Positions 52,552 through 61,279 of a stretch of DNA of 64,000 bases are shown here, one piece after another (positions within the stretch are counted from its first letter, which is position 1; the number at the start of each line of letters is the position of its first letter). This DNA comes from JAQBDA01 sp963709875. Lineage in GTDB: Bacteria; Chloroflexota; Anaerolineae; Anaerolineales; UBA4823. Below the pieces are notes generated by a model, which made no database searches, had not been told where the DNA came from, and was given only the letters and a program-made list of their open reading frames with translations. Both the position numbers and the translations under genes were made by a program. Where the stretch lies: positions 210,140 to 274,139 of the forward strand of contig CAVPYB010000005.1 in NCBI GenBank assembly GCA_963709875.1, in the 5' to 3' direction.

Positions 52552-53728
52552 TTATCCCACTGCCTGGGCAGCCTGAATTCCCGGTTGTTGGGAAGAGGAG
52601 AGCGATTTTTCAGGCTCTCTCTGCAGTGCGCGCAGATCGCGATAAGCCAGGGTCCAGGTGCTGGACTTGAAAACCTCGACCAGGCCGCCTGCGAAGAAAA
52701 GGGGTGCAAATGCAACCAGAATGAATATCGGCACTACGGCTAAGATACCGATTATCCACGGGGCTGCTCCCTGCATGAATAGACTGAAGATTCCGCCGAG
52801 AGTGGCGGCTGGAACACCTGCGACAACGGTGCCTACCAGGATGAAGAACAACACCAACGGCAGCAGCAGGAAGAAGACCGGGAGCATTGCCAACATCCAG
52901 ACCAGGCGGGTGCCGATCCATATCAACCAGACCACGAGCACTTCGACAAAGTTTTTACTGACCAGGCGGAAACCTTGGCGGATGGATGCCCCCACACCCA
53001 GTCCGTCCACAGCACATGCCCTGCGGAAGAGAGGGCAGCAGTGGCGAGAGCGCAATGGCAACGCCGAAAACCAGCATGCCGTACAGCATCAGCAGACCCA
53101 CAGATAGCAGGGTGCCGATAACGCCAGCGGCAACATTCCCATATATCCACAGCATCATTGGCGTGATGGCGAGTGCGAAGAGTAGGATGAAGCCCAAGAT
53201 CAGGGGCAGGAATATCACCATGTCGATCAAGAAGATCCGCCATGCGCTGTGCGAGAAGCCCAGGCGTAAGCCCTGGCGGAAGCTGACTTTCTCACCGCTG
53301 TTCTCGGTCTCGTCCACCATGCGGATCAGCGCCGCTTCGCCGGTATAGCGGAAGATGGCGCTCACCACAAGAAAGAGAGTCAGCAATATCGCCCCGCTGA
53401 TCAGGATCGCCTTGATATTCCCGATGACTTTGTTCACAAGCGGCCAGTTGGTGTTATCCCGCAGCTCATCCAGGCCTGGGTCCAATTGGATAACCGGCTT
53501 TCCAGGTACTCGTACGTCGATTTGCATCCCTTCTCCGGGGAACTGGATGTAGAAATCATCCGTCAAGCGGATATAATTACGCATAGTGTAATCCTGGTCG
53601 TTCCTGTTGTTGAACGGGAAAAAGAATCCGTTGGTGGTCGTCATTGCCAGCAGGATGCCAAAGAACCACAAAACCCGATAGCTCCAGACAACATCCCACG
53701 ATCTTTTCAGTATTTTCGTGTAGTCCAT
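52552..53728 (-). CDS. Polytopic membrane protein, DUF4013/glycerophosphodiester-membrane-domain-like (frameshifted)
   Basis: Starts at an ATG at 53728 with AAGGAG (MDYTKILKRSWDVVWSYRVLWF). Five or six helices and a FRQGLRLGFSHSAWRIFLIDM block appear before a frame change near 53028; the other frame continues FRRACAVDGLGVGASIRQGFRLVSKNFVEVLV, repeating the same block, then further helices. The internal duplication (SxRQGxRL...) is typical of these membrane proteins. Function unknown. Confidence 0.72.
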
Positions 53729-54044
53729 ATTACACTCCTTCATGTTCCGATTGCCTCTAACCTGAGGAAGGTCCAATTCTCCTACCACACAGGATAGCCG
53801 CTCATTTGATGAGCTGTCATCCCCAAAACTGGGGACTTGATAGGGGATTGGTATGCCAGATACCTTCCCTTTATACAGATTACAGGAATTCACATTTTGT
53901 CTCAAGGGCCGGTGGATGGATTTAGAACCTATCCAAGTGGCGAGTTTTTCAATTGTGGAGGATGAACGGGGAGAGTAATGGGTATTACAAACACAGCAGG
54001 GCAGTGTTATGCCCTGCTGTGTGGTACCTCGTTAAGGGTTGGTC
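53729..54044. other. Intergenic region with a terminator
   Basis: Upstream region of the membrane protein gene and the 3' side of the four-rhodanese gene. Its main feature is the hairpin at 53991-54022. Nothing else is recognised. Confidence 0.55.
53991..54022 (-). terminator. Terminator hairpin of the rhodanese gene
   Basis: ACACAGCAGGGCA and TGCCCTGCTGTGT form a perfect 13-bp stem with a 6-nt loop, 23 bases after the rhodanese stop on the minus strand, followed by a short T-rich stretch (TTTGTAAT). Confidence 0.65.
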
Positions 54045-55841
54045 TCAGTTGCTGGCTTCAGCCACTCCTACCGGCAGACCAGCCTCAGTCCAGGCGGCGA
54101 AGCCGCCCTTCATGCTGCGCACGTCGGTGAAGCCGTAGCTCCAGAGCATGGTCATCGCCATGGTGGAGCGGTGACCGGAGCCGCAGTAAACGACGACTGT
54201 CGCATCCGGATCGGTCGGCCACTTGTCCTTCATGCTGATGAACTCTTCCAGAGGGATGTTGACCTGGTTCTCGAAGTCGATGATGCCCTTCTCGGCCAGC
54301 TCGCCAGGCGTGCGGGCGTCGATCAGCACCAGCTCGGGGTTCTCGGTCAGCTCGACGGCCAAATCTTCGACGGCCACGCCACCCCAACCCTCGGGGATAT
54401 TGCTGAAAACCTGGTCAAAGTGTGCTGCGAGCGCCGCATCCGGCTGGGCAGCGTTCAGCGCTTCAGCTTCGGGGGGCAGACCTTCCACGGTGGGGTAACC
54501 TTCAGCAACCCAGCCGCCGTAGGAGCCGCCCTTGAGCGAGAGCACGTCCTGCCAACCAAGCGCGCCTAGGCCGGTCATGGCGATCGTGCAGCGCCAGCCG
54601 CTTCCGCAGTAGCTGACGATGGAGGTGTCAAAGCTGGGCAGCTTGTCGTAATTCTTGCCGAGCTCGCGCAGCGGGATCAGATAAGCGCTCTCGATATGGC
54701 CTTTCTCGGTTGCCTCTTCTGGCTGGCGAACGTCCAGCACGTAAGGCGGCGGTTCTTCGCCGAGCGCCAGGTTGAGGTCTTCCAGACCGGTGGTGTTGTA
54801 CTTGACCATGTTGGCCAGGAAAGCAGTGTAAGCCTCATCCAGCATGGTGGTGACGTCTGCGACCTTGCCGCCTTCGACCGGCAATCCGGCTTCCTTCCAA
54901 GCAGCGAAGCCGCCCTTCAGGCTGGTAACGTCGCTGTACCCGTAAGTGTTCAGCATGGTCATCGCCATAGTGGAGCGGTGACCCGAGCCGCAGTAGATGG
55001 CGACCGGTGTGTCTTTATCGGCGGGCCATTCAGCGCGGTTGTTGATGAAGTCTTCCAGCGGGATGTGGACCGAGCCGGCGATATAGCCGTTCTCTTCCAG
55101 CTCCTCGGCACGGCGGACATCGATCACCACCAGGTCGGGGTTCTCGGTCAGGCCGAGGGCCAGGTTATCGGCAGTCAGCACACCCCAACCTTCGGGCAGG
55201 TTGGAGAACATGGCTTCCATGCTCAGCGCCAACGCAGGATCGGGCTGGGCAGCATCCAGGGCAGGGGCGTCGGCAGGCAGACCATCCACGGTCGGATAGC
55301 CGGCTTCGACCCAACCACCGTAGCTGGAGTCTTTGAGGGCTTTGACATCCTGCCAGCCCATGGCTGCCAGGGAGGTCATTGCTATCGTGCAGCGCCATCC
55401 GCTGCCGCAGTAGCTGACGATGGGGGTATCGAAGCTGGGCAGTTTATCCAGGTTGGCGCCAAGCTCACGAAGCGGGATCAGGATCGCACCTTCGATATGA
55501 CCCTTCTCGGTGGCTTCTTCCGGCTGGCGGACATCCAGCAGGAAAGGCGCGGCATCGACCATCACCTCTGCCAGGGCATCGACGCCCAGGGTGTTGTATT
55601 TCACCATGCTGGCGAGCATGGAATTATAAGCAGCATCGATCTGCTCATCACCTGCCGGCTGCACCGGGGTCGGCTCGGCGGTGGCGGTCGGCTCTGGAAC
55701 TGCGGTCGGCTCTACCACCTCGGTCACTTCTGGTGCGGGGGGTGGGGGTGCCTCGGTCGGCGTCGCGGGTGCGGCGCAGGCGCTCAGCAGGAAGCTAAGA
55801 GCGAGTACCAGGGCTAAGATCAGGTTGAGTTTCTTATACAT
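54045..55841 (-). CDS. Lipoprotein with four rhodanese domains
   Basis: 598 residues. Lipobox LLSAC, then a Pro/Thr-rich linker. Four rhodanese modules follow in an A-B-A-B order; the active-site loops are SYCGSGWRCT (twice) and YCGSGHRST (twice), each with the catalytic Cys and a six-residue loop suited to sulfur transfer. A and A' are very similar, as are B and B', so a two-domain unit was duplicated. It is anchored outside the membrane and lies next to the multihaem lipoprotein (45 bases), which suggests a sulfur- or polysulfide-oxidising surface complex. Confidence 0.88.
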   Translation of the reverse strand: MYKKLNLILALVLALSFLLSACAAPATPTEAPPPPAPEVTEVVEPTAVPEPTATAEPTPVQPAGDEQIDAAYNSMLASMVKYNTLGVDALAEVMVDAAPFLLDVRQPEEATEKGHIEGAILIPLRELGANLDKLPSFDTPIVSYCGSGWRCTIAMTSLAAMGWQDVKALKDSSYGGWVEAGYPTVDGLPADAPALDAAQPDPALALSMEAMFSNLPEGWGVLTADNLALGLTENPDLVVIDVRRAEELEENGYIAGSVHIPLEDFINNRAEWPADKDTPVAIYCGSGHRSTMAMTMLNTYGYSDVTSLKGGFAAWKEAGLPVEGGKVADVTTMLDEAYTAFLANMVKYNTTGLEDLNLALGEEPPPYVLDVRQPEEATEKGHIESAYLIPLRELGKNYDKLPSFDTSIVSYCGSGWRCTIAMTGLGALGWQDVLSLKGGSYGGWVAEGYPTVEGLPPEAEALNAAQPDAALAAHFDQVFSNIPEGWGGVAVEDLAVELTENPELVLIDARTPGELAEKGIIDFENQVNIPLEEFISMKDKWPTDPDATVVVYCGSGHRSTMAMTMLWSYGFTDVRSMKGGFAAWTEAGLPVGVAEASN

Positions 55842-55886
55842 TTTGCCTCTCCTTTAAGAAGGATAAAATATTGGTAAATGGTCTCA

Positions 55887-57476
55887 TCAAGGAGCGCTGT
55901 GGCAGTAGGTGCAGCCGCCGTCTTTGCGCCCGATGTGGTCCTCTGGGAAGATGGGTGATTCTGCGAAACCGGTCTCGTGGCAGCCAGCGCACACCGGACG
56001 ACCAGCATGGCTTTCAGGCTGGGGCTTCCCGCTGCGGCTCAGGTCCGGAGGCAGGTTCGGCATGATCACGTTCTGGTTGGCTGCCAGCTCAGACTCTGCT
56101 ACCTTATCTGCGGTCAGGAAAAGGTCAGGGTTCTTATGGCAGCTATCGCAGGATTCGTTCTGGGGCGTGTTGAGCTGGATATTGTGGGGAGTGGCGTAAG
56201 CCCAGGTCGGCAGGGCGTCGAAATTGGGCAGCAGGTCGTCGCCATAGTAGGCGAAGCTGTCCGGAGCAATGGGGACATGCCGCAGCGGTACGATGCTGTA
56301 CGGGCGCTCCTCGCTCTGGAGGGGGTTGCGACCGAGCAAGAATGTGAAGTAGGTGCCTTCTGTCTCGAAGAATGGGTTGCCGCTGGTCTCGCTGATCGCC
56401 ACGTGACATCCATCGCAGCTCGTGTAGGTGATGGAATGGCACGTCTGGCAGGATAGGTTCTGCCCGTGGACGGCGTGCATCTGGTTCTCAGTCTGGAATT
56501 CATCCACAACATTCGGGTGGCAGGTGACACAGGTGGGCGATTGCGCTCCAGAATAACGGTGGTCGATCGTTTCCGGGCTGCTGCCTTTTTCAGGCTCTCC
56601 GTGCAGTGAAGCCGCATCATGGCATTTAACACAACTCATGCGCGCCTGGCGGAAGTGCACGTCCGCCTGCAGGTCTTCGTGTTTGCCGAGGAACTCATTG
56701 CCGACGCGACTACCGTGGCAGGCGGTGCAGGAGCGGGTCATCGGAGGTGTTTTCTCGAACAGGTGCCCATTGAATAGCCCGCCGCCGACGCTGTTGGGCT
56801 GGCTGACGTGGCAATCCCCGCAGGAGGTATGGCAGCTTGCGCAGTGGTTGCCAAACATGGTGTCGAGATCAGCGTGGTTCTCGGGTGCGCTGCGGGTGTC
56901 CAGCACGGTCCAGTAGCCTTCTTGTGTGGCATGCAGGCTGTTTGCGAATGTTTCCGTCTGATCCTGGTGGCACTGGGCACAGATCGTATCGGCCCCGTTG
57001 CTGGGGTTGGGCACCAGCCCTTCATGCGCGGCGCTTTTTTCAGGGGATTGGACCCCAGCGTGGCACTGGGTGCAGTCCAGCTTGGCGTGCTCGCTGTCCA
57101 GGAACTCTTCGCTGACGATTACTTTTTCCCAAGGCTCCAACGGAGCCACTTCTCCCCCTCAGCCAACTCCGGAGGATTCGCTCTCTTTCTCCTCCACCGG
57201 GGCTGCAGTATCGATCAGGCTCTGCTGGTCGGTATGGCAGGTAACGCAGTAGTTGGCAGCCGCGGTAGGCTCGGCAGTGGGGACTTCGGTCTCGGTAGGC
57301 GCAGCCTGGGGTACGTCTGTGGGGGGACTGGTCGGCGAAGGTTCTGCAGCAGACGCCTCCGCGACCTTCTCAGCCGTCGCTTCTGCCACCGGCGCGGGTG
57401 TGGTCGGTGCTGCTCCACCACAGGCGCTTACCAGGAGCGCGGCCGCTAACAGCAATCCAATGATCGTTCGTTTCAT
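55887..57476 (-). CDS. 13-haem c-type lipoprotein cytochrome interrupted by one in-frame TGA
   Basis: From the ATG at 57476: lipobox LVSAC, a Pro/Thr/Ala-rich linker, then CVTCH. At 57161-57159 an in-frame TGA appears, and the same frame continues GGEVAPLEPWEKVIVSEEFL, then CTQCH and eleven more CxxCH motifs, 13 haem sites in all. No base is gained or lost. The downstream part alone would have no signal peptide and could not mature, so readthrough or an error must be invoked. A GGCTCC-GTT-GGAGCC hairpin lies 11 nt after the TGA. Probable role: extracytoplasmic electron transfer. Confidence 0.8.
57133..57147 (-). promoter_or_regulatory. SECIS-like hairpin after the cytochrome TGA
   Basis: On the minus strand GGCTCC-GTT-GGAGCC forms a perfect 6-bp stem with loop GTT, starting 11 nt after TGA, with the loop at 17 nt. 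In E. coli fdhF the upper SECIS stem also starts 11 nt after UGA. The hairpin matches in stem length, loop and distance the one in the methyltransferase gene at 8993-9007. Confidence 0.42.
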
Positions 57477-57692
57477 AACAGCATTCACCTCAAAGTTCGT
57501 ACCATATTTCACAAACCTAACCTATATTGTAGGTACAACCCTGATAACTACAAGTGATGAAAGTAATATTGACCTATTCGTTTTACTTATAGATATTGAT
57601 AAGAATCCCTAATAGGTCATCATGTATTTTTTGCGTGATGCTTATGGGTGAATATGGATTATGATTAGAACTTATCTAAAATAATGACAGGG

Positions 57693-57735
57693 CGTGGGTG
57701 TTTTGCGGCGGCGCAGCCGCCATAAAACACCCACG
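57693..57735. repeat. Palindromic repeat element, copy E
   Basis: CGTGGGTGTTTTGCGGCGGC pairs with GCCGCCATAAAACACCCACG around loop GCA, with a two-base internal mismatch. The right flank has CTTGAACTGCGTAA, the same as copy D, and TTAGAA occurs at both outer edges. It lies between two divergent genes. Confidence 0.75.
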
Positions 57736-57791
57736 ATTACCCCTTGAACTGCGTAATTTCTAAGTACATTGTTTTGGTGGGAGTAACGCGA

Positions 57792-59663
57792 ATGGATCGA
57801 CCCTATACACAATCAATCCGGCGAGCGCGGCGGCAGAAAGCGCTCGAGAGGCAGGTCCAGCGCTACCAGCGCCACCTGGACCTGCTGCATGCCGCCAACC
57901 GGCGCTTCTCGTGGTACCGCCTGGTTGTCTTTTTCCTGGGATTCGCAGCATCCTGGCTGGCCTTGGTGTACCTGGAGGGATTCGCTGTATGGCTGGTGAT
58001 CGGGATGGCGTTGGCGGCGTTCTCCACGGTGGTGTATTTCCATCGCCGCCTCGACCTGCGCATACTGCGCTATCTGACCTCCCAGCAGATCAAGGTGGAT
58101 AAGCTGCGGCGGATGAACCTGGAGTGGGGAGAGATCCCGTATTCCGGGTACCGCCCTGCACAGGAACGCTCTGCGCTGGAGATCGACCTTGACCTGACCG
58201 GGCTGCGGTCCGTACACCACCTGCTTGACCTGGCGATCTCAGCGGATGGCAGCGCCTTGCTTGCAGACTGGCTGAGCCAGCCGGATTGCAACCTGGAGCA
58301 GATCTACGAGCGGCAGGCCGTCGTACGCGAGCTGGCTGGCTTGCCGGGCTTTATCGATCGGCTGCTGCTGAACCTGAGATTGGTCTCCAGGGAGCAGCTG
58401 CACGGCGAGCGCTTGCTGAGGTGGCTCTCGGTGGAGGTGCCCTCCCGCAGGTTGAACGCGGTCCTGAGTGCTGGGATCGTGCTCTCCTTGATGACCGCGA
58501 CGCTATTCATATTGAATATCGCCGGCGGGCTGCCGGCTTATTGGCCCATCACCCTGACCCTTACCCTGGGTCTATACCTGTTCAATGCCGGGGTCGTGGG
58601 GGAGCTGCTGGGTGCTGTCGTGGCTCTGGATGGCGAGCTGGATAAGTTCAAGGCGCTGCTGCGTTTCCTGGAAAAGTATCCTTACCGTGGGCACGAGCAC
58701 CTGCAGGCGCTCGTCGCCCCCTTCACCGACCCGCGCGGGCTGCCGACAGCTCAGATCAGGCGTGTCAAATGGGTCACGTCGGCGATTGGGCTGCGCTCAA
58801 ACCCATTCCTGGCTTTCCTGCTGAATGCAATCCTGCCTTGGGATTTCACCTTTGCATGGCTGGCGCGGCGGATGCAGGGAGATATGGCAGAGCTGCTACC
58901 GGCCTGGCTGCAGGTATGGTACCGCCTGGAGGGGCTGTGCTCGCTGGCTAATTTCGCCTACATCAACCCGCAGTACTGCTATCCGGAGCTGGTCGATGGG
59001 GTTGATCTCGAGGGTGGCAGTCCGATCTTCGATGCCAGGGAGTTAGGCCACCCTATGATCCCGACTTGGCGTAAGGTGAGTAACGACTTCTCGATCCCGG
59101 AGAAGGGTCAGGTGATCCTGATCACCGGCTCGAATATGGCCGGCAAGAGCACTTTTATCAAGACCTTGGGGGTGAACCTTTGCCTGGCGTACGCCGGAGG
59201 TCCGGTGGACGCAGCCGGGATGAGGACGTTGGTCTTCAGGCTGCATTCCTGCATCCGCATCAGTGATTCGATCAGCGATGGTTTCTCGTATTTCTACGCC
59301 GAGGTGAAGTGCCTCCGGGCGCTGCTGGATAAGCTGCGCGCAGATGACCCGGCACCGCTGCTGTACTTGATCGATGAGATTTTCCGGGGTACGAACAACA
59401 GGGAGCGGTTGACTGGCAGCCAGGCCTACATAACCGCGCTGACCGGCGCACACGGAGCGGGGTTGATCGCCACCCACGACCTTGAGTTGGCGCGCCTGGA
59501 GGAGAGCAGCTCTCAGGTGCGCAACTTCCACTTTCGCGATACGGTCGAGGATGGCAGGCTGGTTTTCGATTACTGCATCCGGCCTGGGCCATGCCCGACG
59601 AGCAACGCGCTGAAGATCATGGAGATGGAAGGGCTGCCGGTACAGGCTGATATTCACCGCTGA
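57792..59663 (+). CDS. Membrane-anchored MutS-like ATPase
   Basis: About 623 residues from the ATG at 57792 (GGGAG site). Two helices lie near 43-62 and 66-84, another pair near 225-245 and 250-270. The C-terminal third is a MutS-type ATPase: Walker A ITGSNMAGKST, a signature ISDSISDGFSYFYAEVK, Walker B LLYLIDEIFRGTN and THDLELARL. The mismatch-recognition domain of MutS is missing, so this is not classical repair. Membrane-bound MutS-like proteins are uncharacterised. Divergent from the cytochrome gene. Confidence 0.85.
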   Translation: MDRPYTQSIRRARRQKALERQVQRYQRHLDLLHAANRRFSWYRLVVFFLGFAASWLALVYLEGFAVWLVIGMALAAFSTVVYFHRRLDLRILRYLTSQQIKVDKLRRMNLEWGEIPYSGYRPAQERSALEIDLDLTGLRSVHHLLDLAISADGSALLADWLSQPDCNLEQIYERQAVVRELAGLPGFIDRLLLNLRLVSREQLHGERLLRWLSVEVPSRRLNAVLSAGIVLSLMTATLFILNIAGGLPAYWPITLTLTLGLYLFNAGVVGELLGAVVALDGELDKFKALLRFLEKYPYRGHEHLQALVAPFTDPRGLPTAQIRRVKWVTSAIGLRSNPFLAFLLNAILPWDFTFAWLARRMQGDMAELLPAWLQVWYRLEGLCSLANFAYINPQYCYPELVDGVDLEGGSPIFDARELGHPMIPTWRKVSNDFSIPEKGQVILITGSNMAGKSTFIKTLGVNLCLAYAGGPVDAAGMRTLVFRLHSCIRISDSISDGFSYFYAEVKCLRALLDKLRADDPAPLLYLIDEIFRGTNNRERLTGSQAYITALTGAHGAGLIATHDLELARLEESSSQVRNFHFRDTVEDGRLVFDYCIRPGPCPTSNALKIMEMEGLPVQADIHR

Positions 59664-59754
59664 GACGCGGAGAGCGCGGAGAGTTATTAATTTTCACCGC
59701 AAAGCGCGCGGAGAGCGCAGAGTTTTTTGTTGCTGTGGGTATTTGGAGAATGAA

Positions 59755-60534
59755 TCAGCTCTCCATGGAGACCTGAGGGGGATATTTTGTGTAAAGCAGG
59801 AAGCTCAACCCGGCGGCCAGCGATACCAGCAGCAACGCAGGCAAGCTGCCCAAGATGATGTTGAACATCTGCGGCTCGTTCAACCCTACCCCGGATGTGC
59901 TGAGCCGGTACAAGCTGTCGATGAAGATCAGGTTCCAGCCAAAATGGATTGCCCAGGCGAAGCCGATATTGCCGGTGCTCAGGATGCAGTTGTTGCGCAG
60001 CACGCCGGCGGCGAAGACCGTGACAAGCGAGACCAGCGAGAGCAATCCGTAGTTGATGATGTCCGGCGGTCTAAAGGCGTAGAAGGCGTAATGCAGCAGG
60101 GAGAAGACCAGGGCAACCAGTATGGATACGGCGACCGGCGCAAGGCATTTGAACCTGTTGGAGACCGATTTTAGCAGCAGCGAGCCGAGCAGCATCTCCT
60201 CGTTGAGCGTCTGCCCTAGCGTGTGCACGACCAGAGCGAGCCAGTTCGCCCGGCTCCACAACGGTGTGACAGTGATGCCCTGCTCCGGCGCGACAGCGCC
60301 AATCAGCAGCCAGGCAATCACCACTGTGCCTGCGGCAAGACCCAGGGATACCAGGACCTGATTGGGTGGTATCTTGAGACCCAGCAGGTCGATATTCTTG
60401 CTCGGCCAGATAACGTAAGACAGCAGGATAATGATTGCTGATGCCAGCAGCGCCAGCCACCAAGTGTTGTAGTTGAACAGCAAGAAAACCAGCAGGAGCA
60501 GGATAAAGGCTCCTGTCCTGGCAAGACCCCCCAC
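59755..60534 (-). CDS. CPBP family membrane protein with a variant active site
   Basis: 259 residues with eight helices. TLGQTLNEEMLLGSLLLKSVS is the EExxxR region but has Gly where Arg is expected; LVFSLLHYAFYAF supplies FxxxH and FAWAIHFGWNLIF the third motif. The variant motif may change or abolish proteolysis. It follows a lipoprotein gene on the same strand by nine bases. Confidence 0.8.
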   Translation of the reverse strand: MGGLARTGAFILLLLVFLLFNYNTWWLALLASAIIILLSYVIWPSKNIDLLGLKIPPNQVLVSLGLAAGTVVIAWLLIGAVAPEQGITVTPLWSRANWLALVVHTLGQTLNEEMLLGSLLLKSVSNRFKCLAPVAVSILVALVFSLLHYAFYAFRPPDIINYGLLSLVSLVTVFAAGVLRNNCILSTGNIGFAWAIHFGWNLIFIDSLYRLSTSGVGLNEPQMFNIILGSLPALLLVSLAAGLSFLLYTKYPPQVSMES

Positions 60535-60543
60535 TTTTGCCTC

Positions 60544-61041
60544 CTATTCGACCAGCCAGATCTCCGGACCTGAGTACGGCTCGGCAAGCAGGATGTGCAC
60601 GCCGGGCGCCAGGTAGTCGCCGAAGGGCTTATCCAGCAAGATCTCTGCATCCCGCTGTAGGGTGTGCTCGAGACGCCCGAGGGAGAGCTGCACGGCTGCA
60701 CCGGTAGCATTGATTACGCGCAGCTTCTGCCCGGCGGTGACTTTCAAGCAGCGTGGGGAGGGGATGTCGGGAAACAGCTCCACACTGACCACTGCATCGA
60801 CAGGAGTTTCGGCGCAGATGCCGACCGCGGGTGTGTCGCCGTAGGGCGTCGCCAGGGCGGTAGCGGGGAGCTCTTTCCCGGCGGCTGACTCAGAGGTTTG
60901 GTTAGCTTGCGACGTTCCGGTTGGCATGGCGGCATCCTCGACAGGCGTGGGCAGCAGGGAAGCGGTTGCCGTGCAGGAGCTGAGCAGATACGTGCCAGCC
61001 AGGATCAATGCCAGGAGGGTAATTTTGGTTAGTTTGCTCAT
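60544..61041 (-). CDS. Hypothetical lipoprotein
   Basis: About 165 residues from the ATG at 61041. Lipobox LLSSC; a Thr/Ala/Ser-rich linker follows, then a compact domain (DAVVSVELFPDIPSPRCLKVTAGQKLRVINATGAAVQLSLG, ending SGPEIWLVE) with a cupredoxin-like strand order, though the copper ligands are not obvious. It is nine bases upstream of the CPBP gene on the same strand. Confidence 0.68.
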   Translation of the reverse strand: MSKLTKITLLALILAGTYLLSSCTATASLLPTPVEDAAMPTGTSQANQTSESAAGKELPATALATPYGDTPAVGICAETPVDAVVSVELFPDIPSPRCLKVTAGQKLRVINATGAAVQLSLGRLEHTLQRDAEILLDKPFGDYLAPGVHILLAEPYSGPEIWLVE

Positions 61042-61279
61042 CACTGATCCACCTTTGAACGACAGGTCCGCAGAGGGTAGGAAACACCCCAATCCCTAGA
61101 CGCTCAGGGCAGGGAGAAAGTTCCTCCCATCAGTGCGGTGGTTCAATCCGTGATATCCGTCCGATCCGTGTACAAATGCGAGGACGCTGGTGAGCAGATT
61201 ATATCTGGAATTCAGGGGTCGGAATGAGATAATGAGTTTATAATTCGGTGCAATTACCGGTTCATGGAGGTATATCGCT

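Noticed and set aside
54696..55817. 373-codon plus-strand open frame
   Set aside because: Antisense to the four-rhodanese gene; no recognisable protein.
18352..57735. GGGTG palindromes as terminators
   Set aside because: Three of five lie between divergent genes and none has a proper T-tract.
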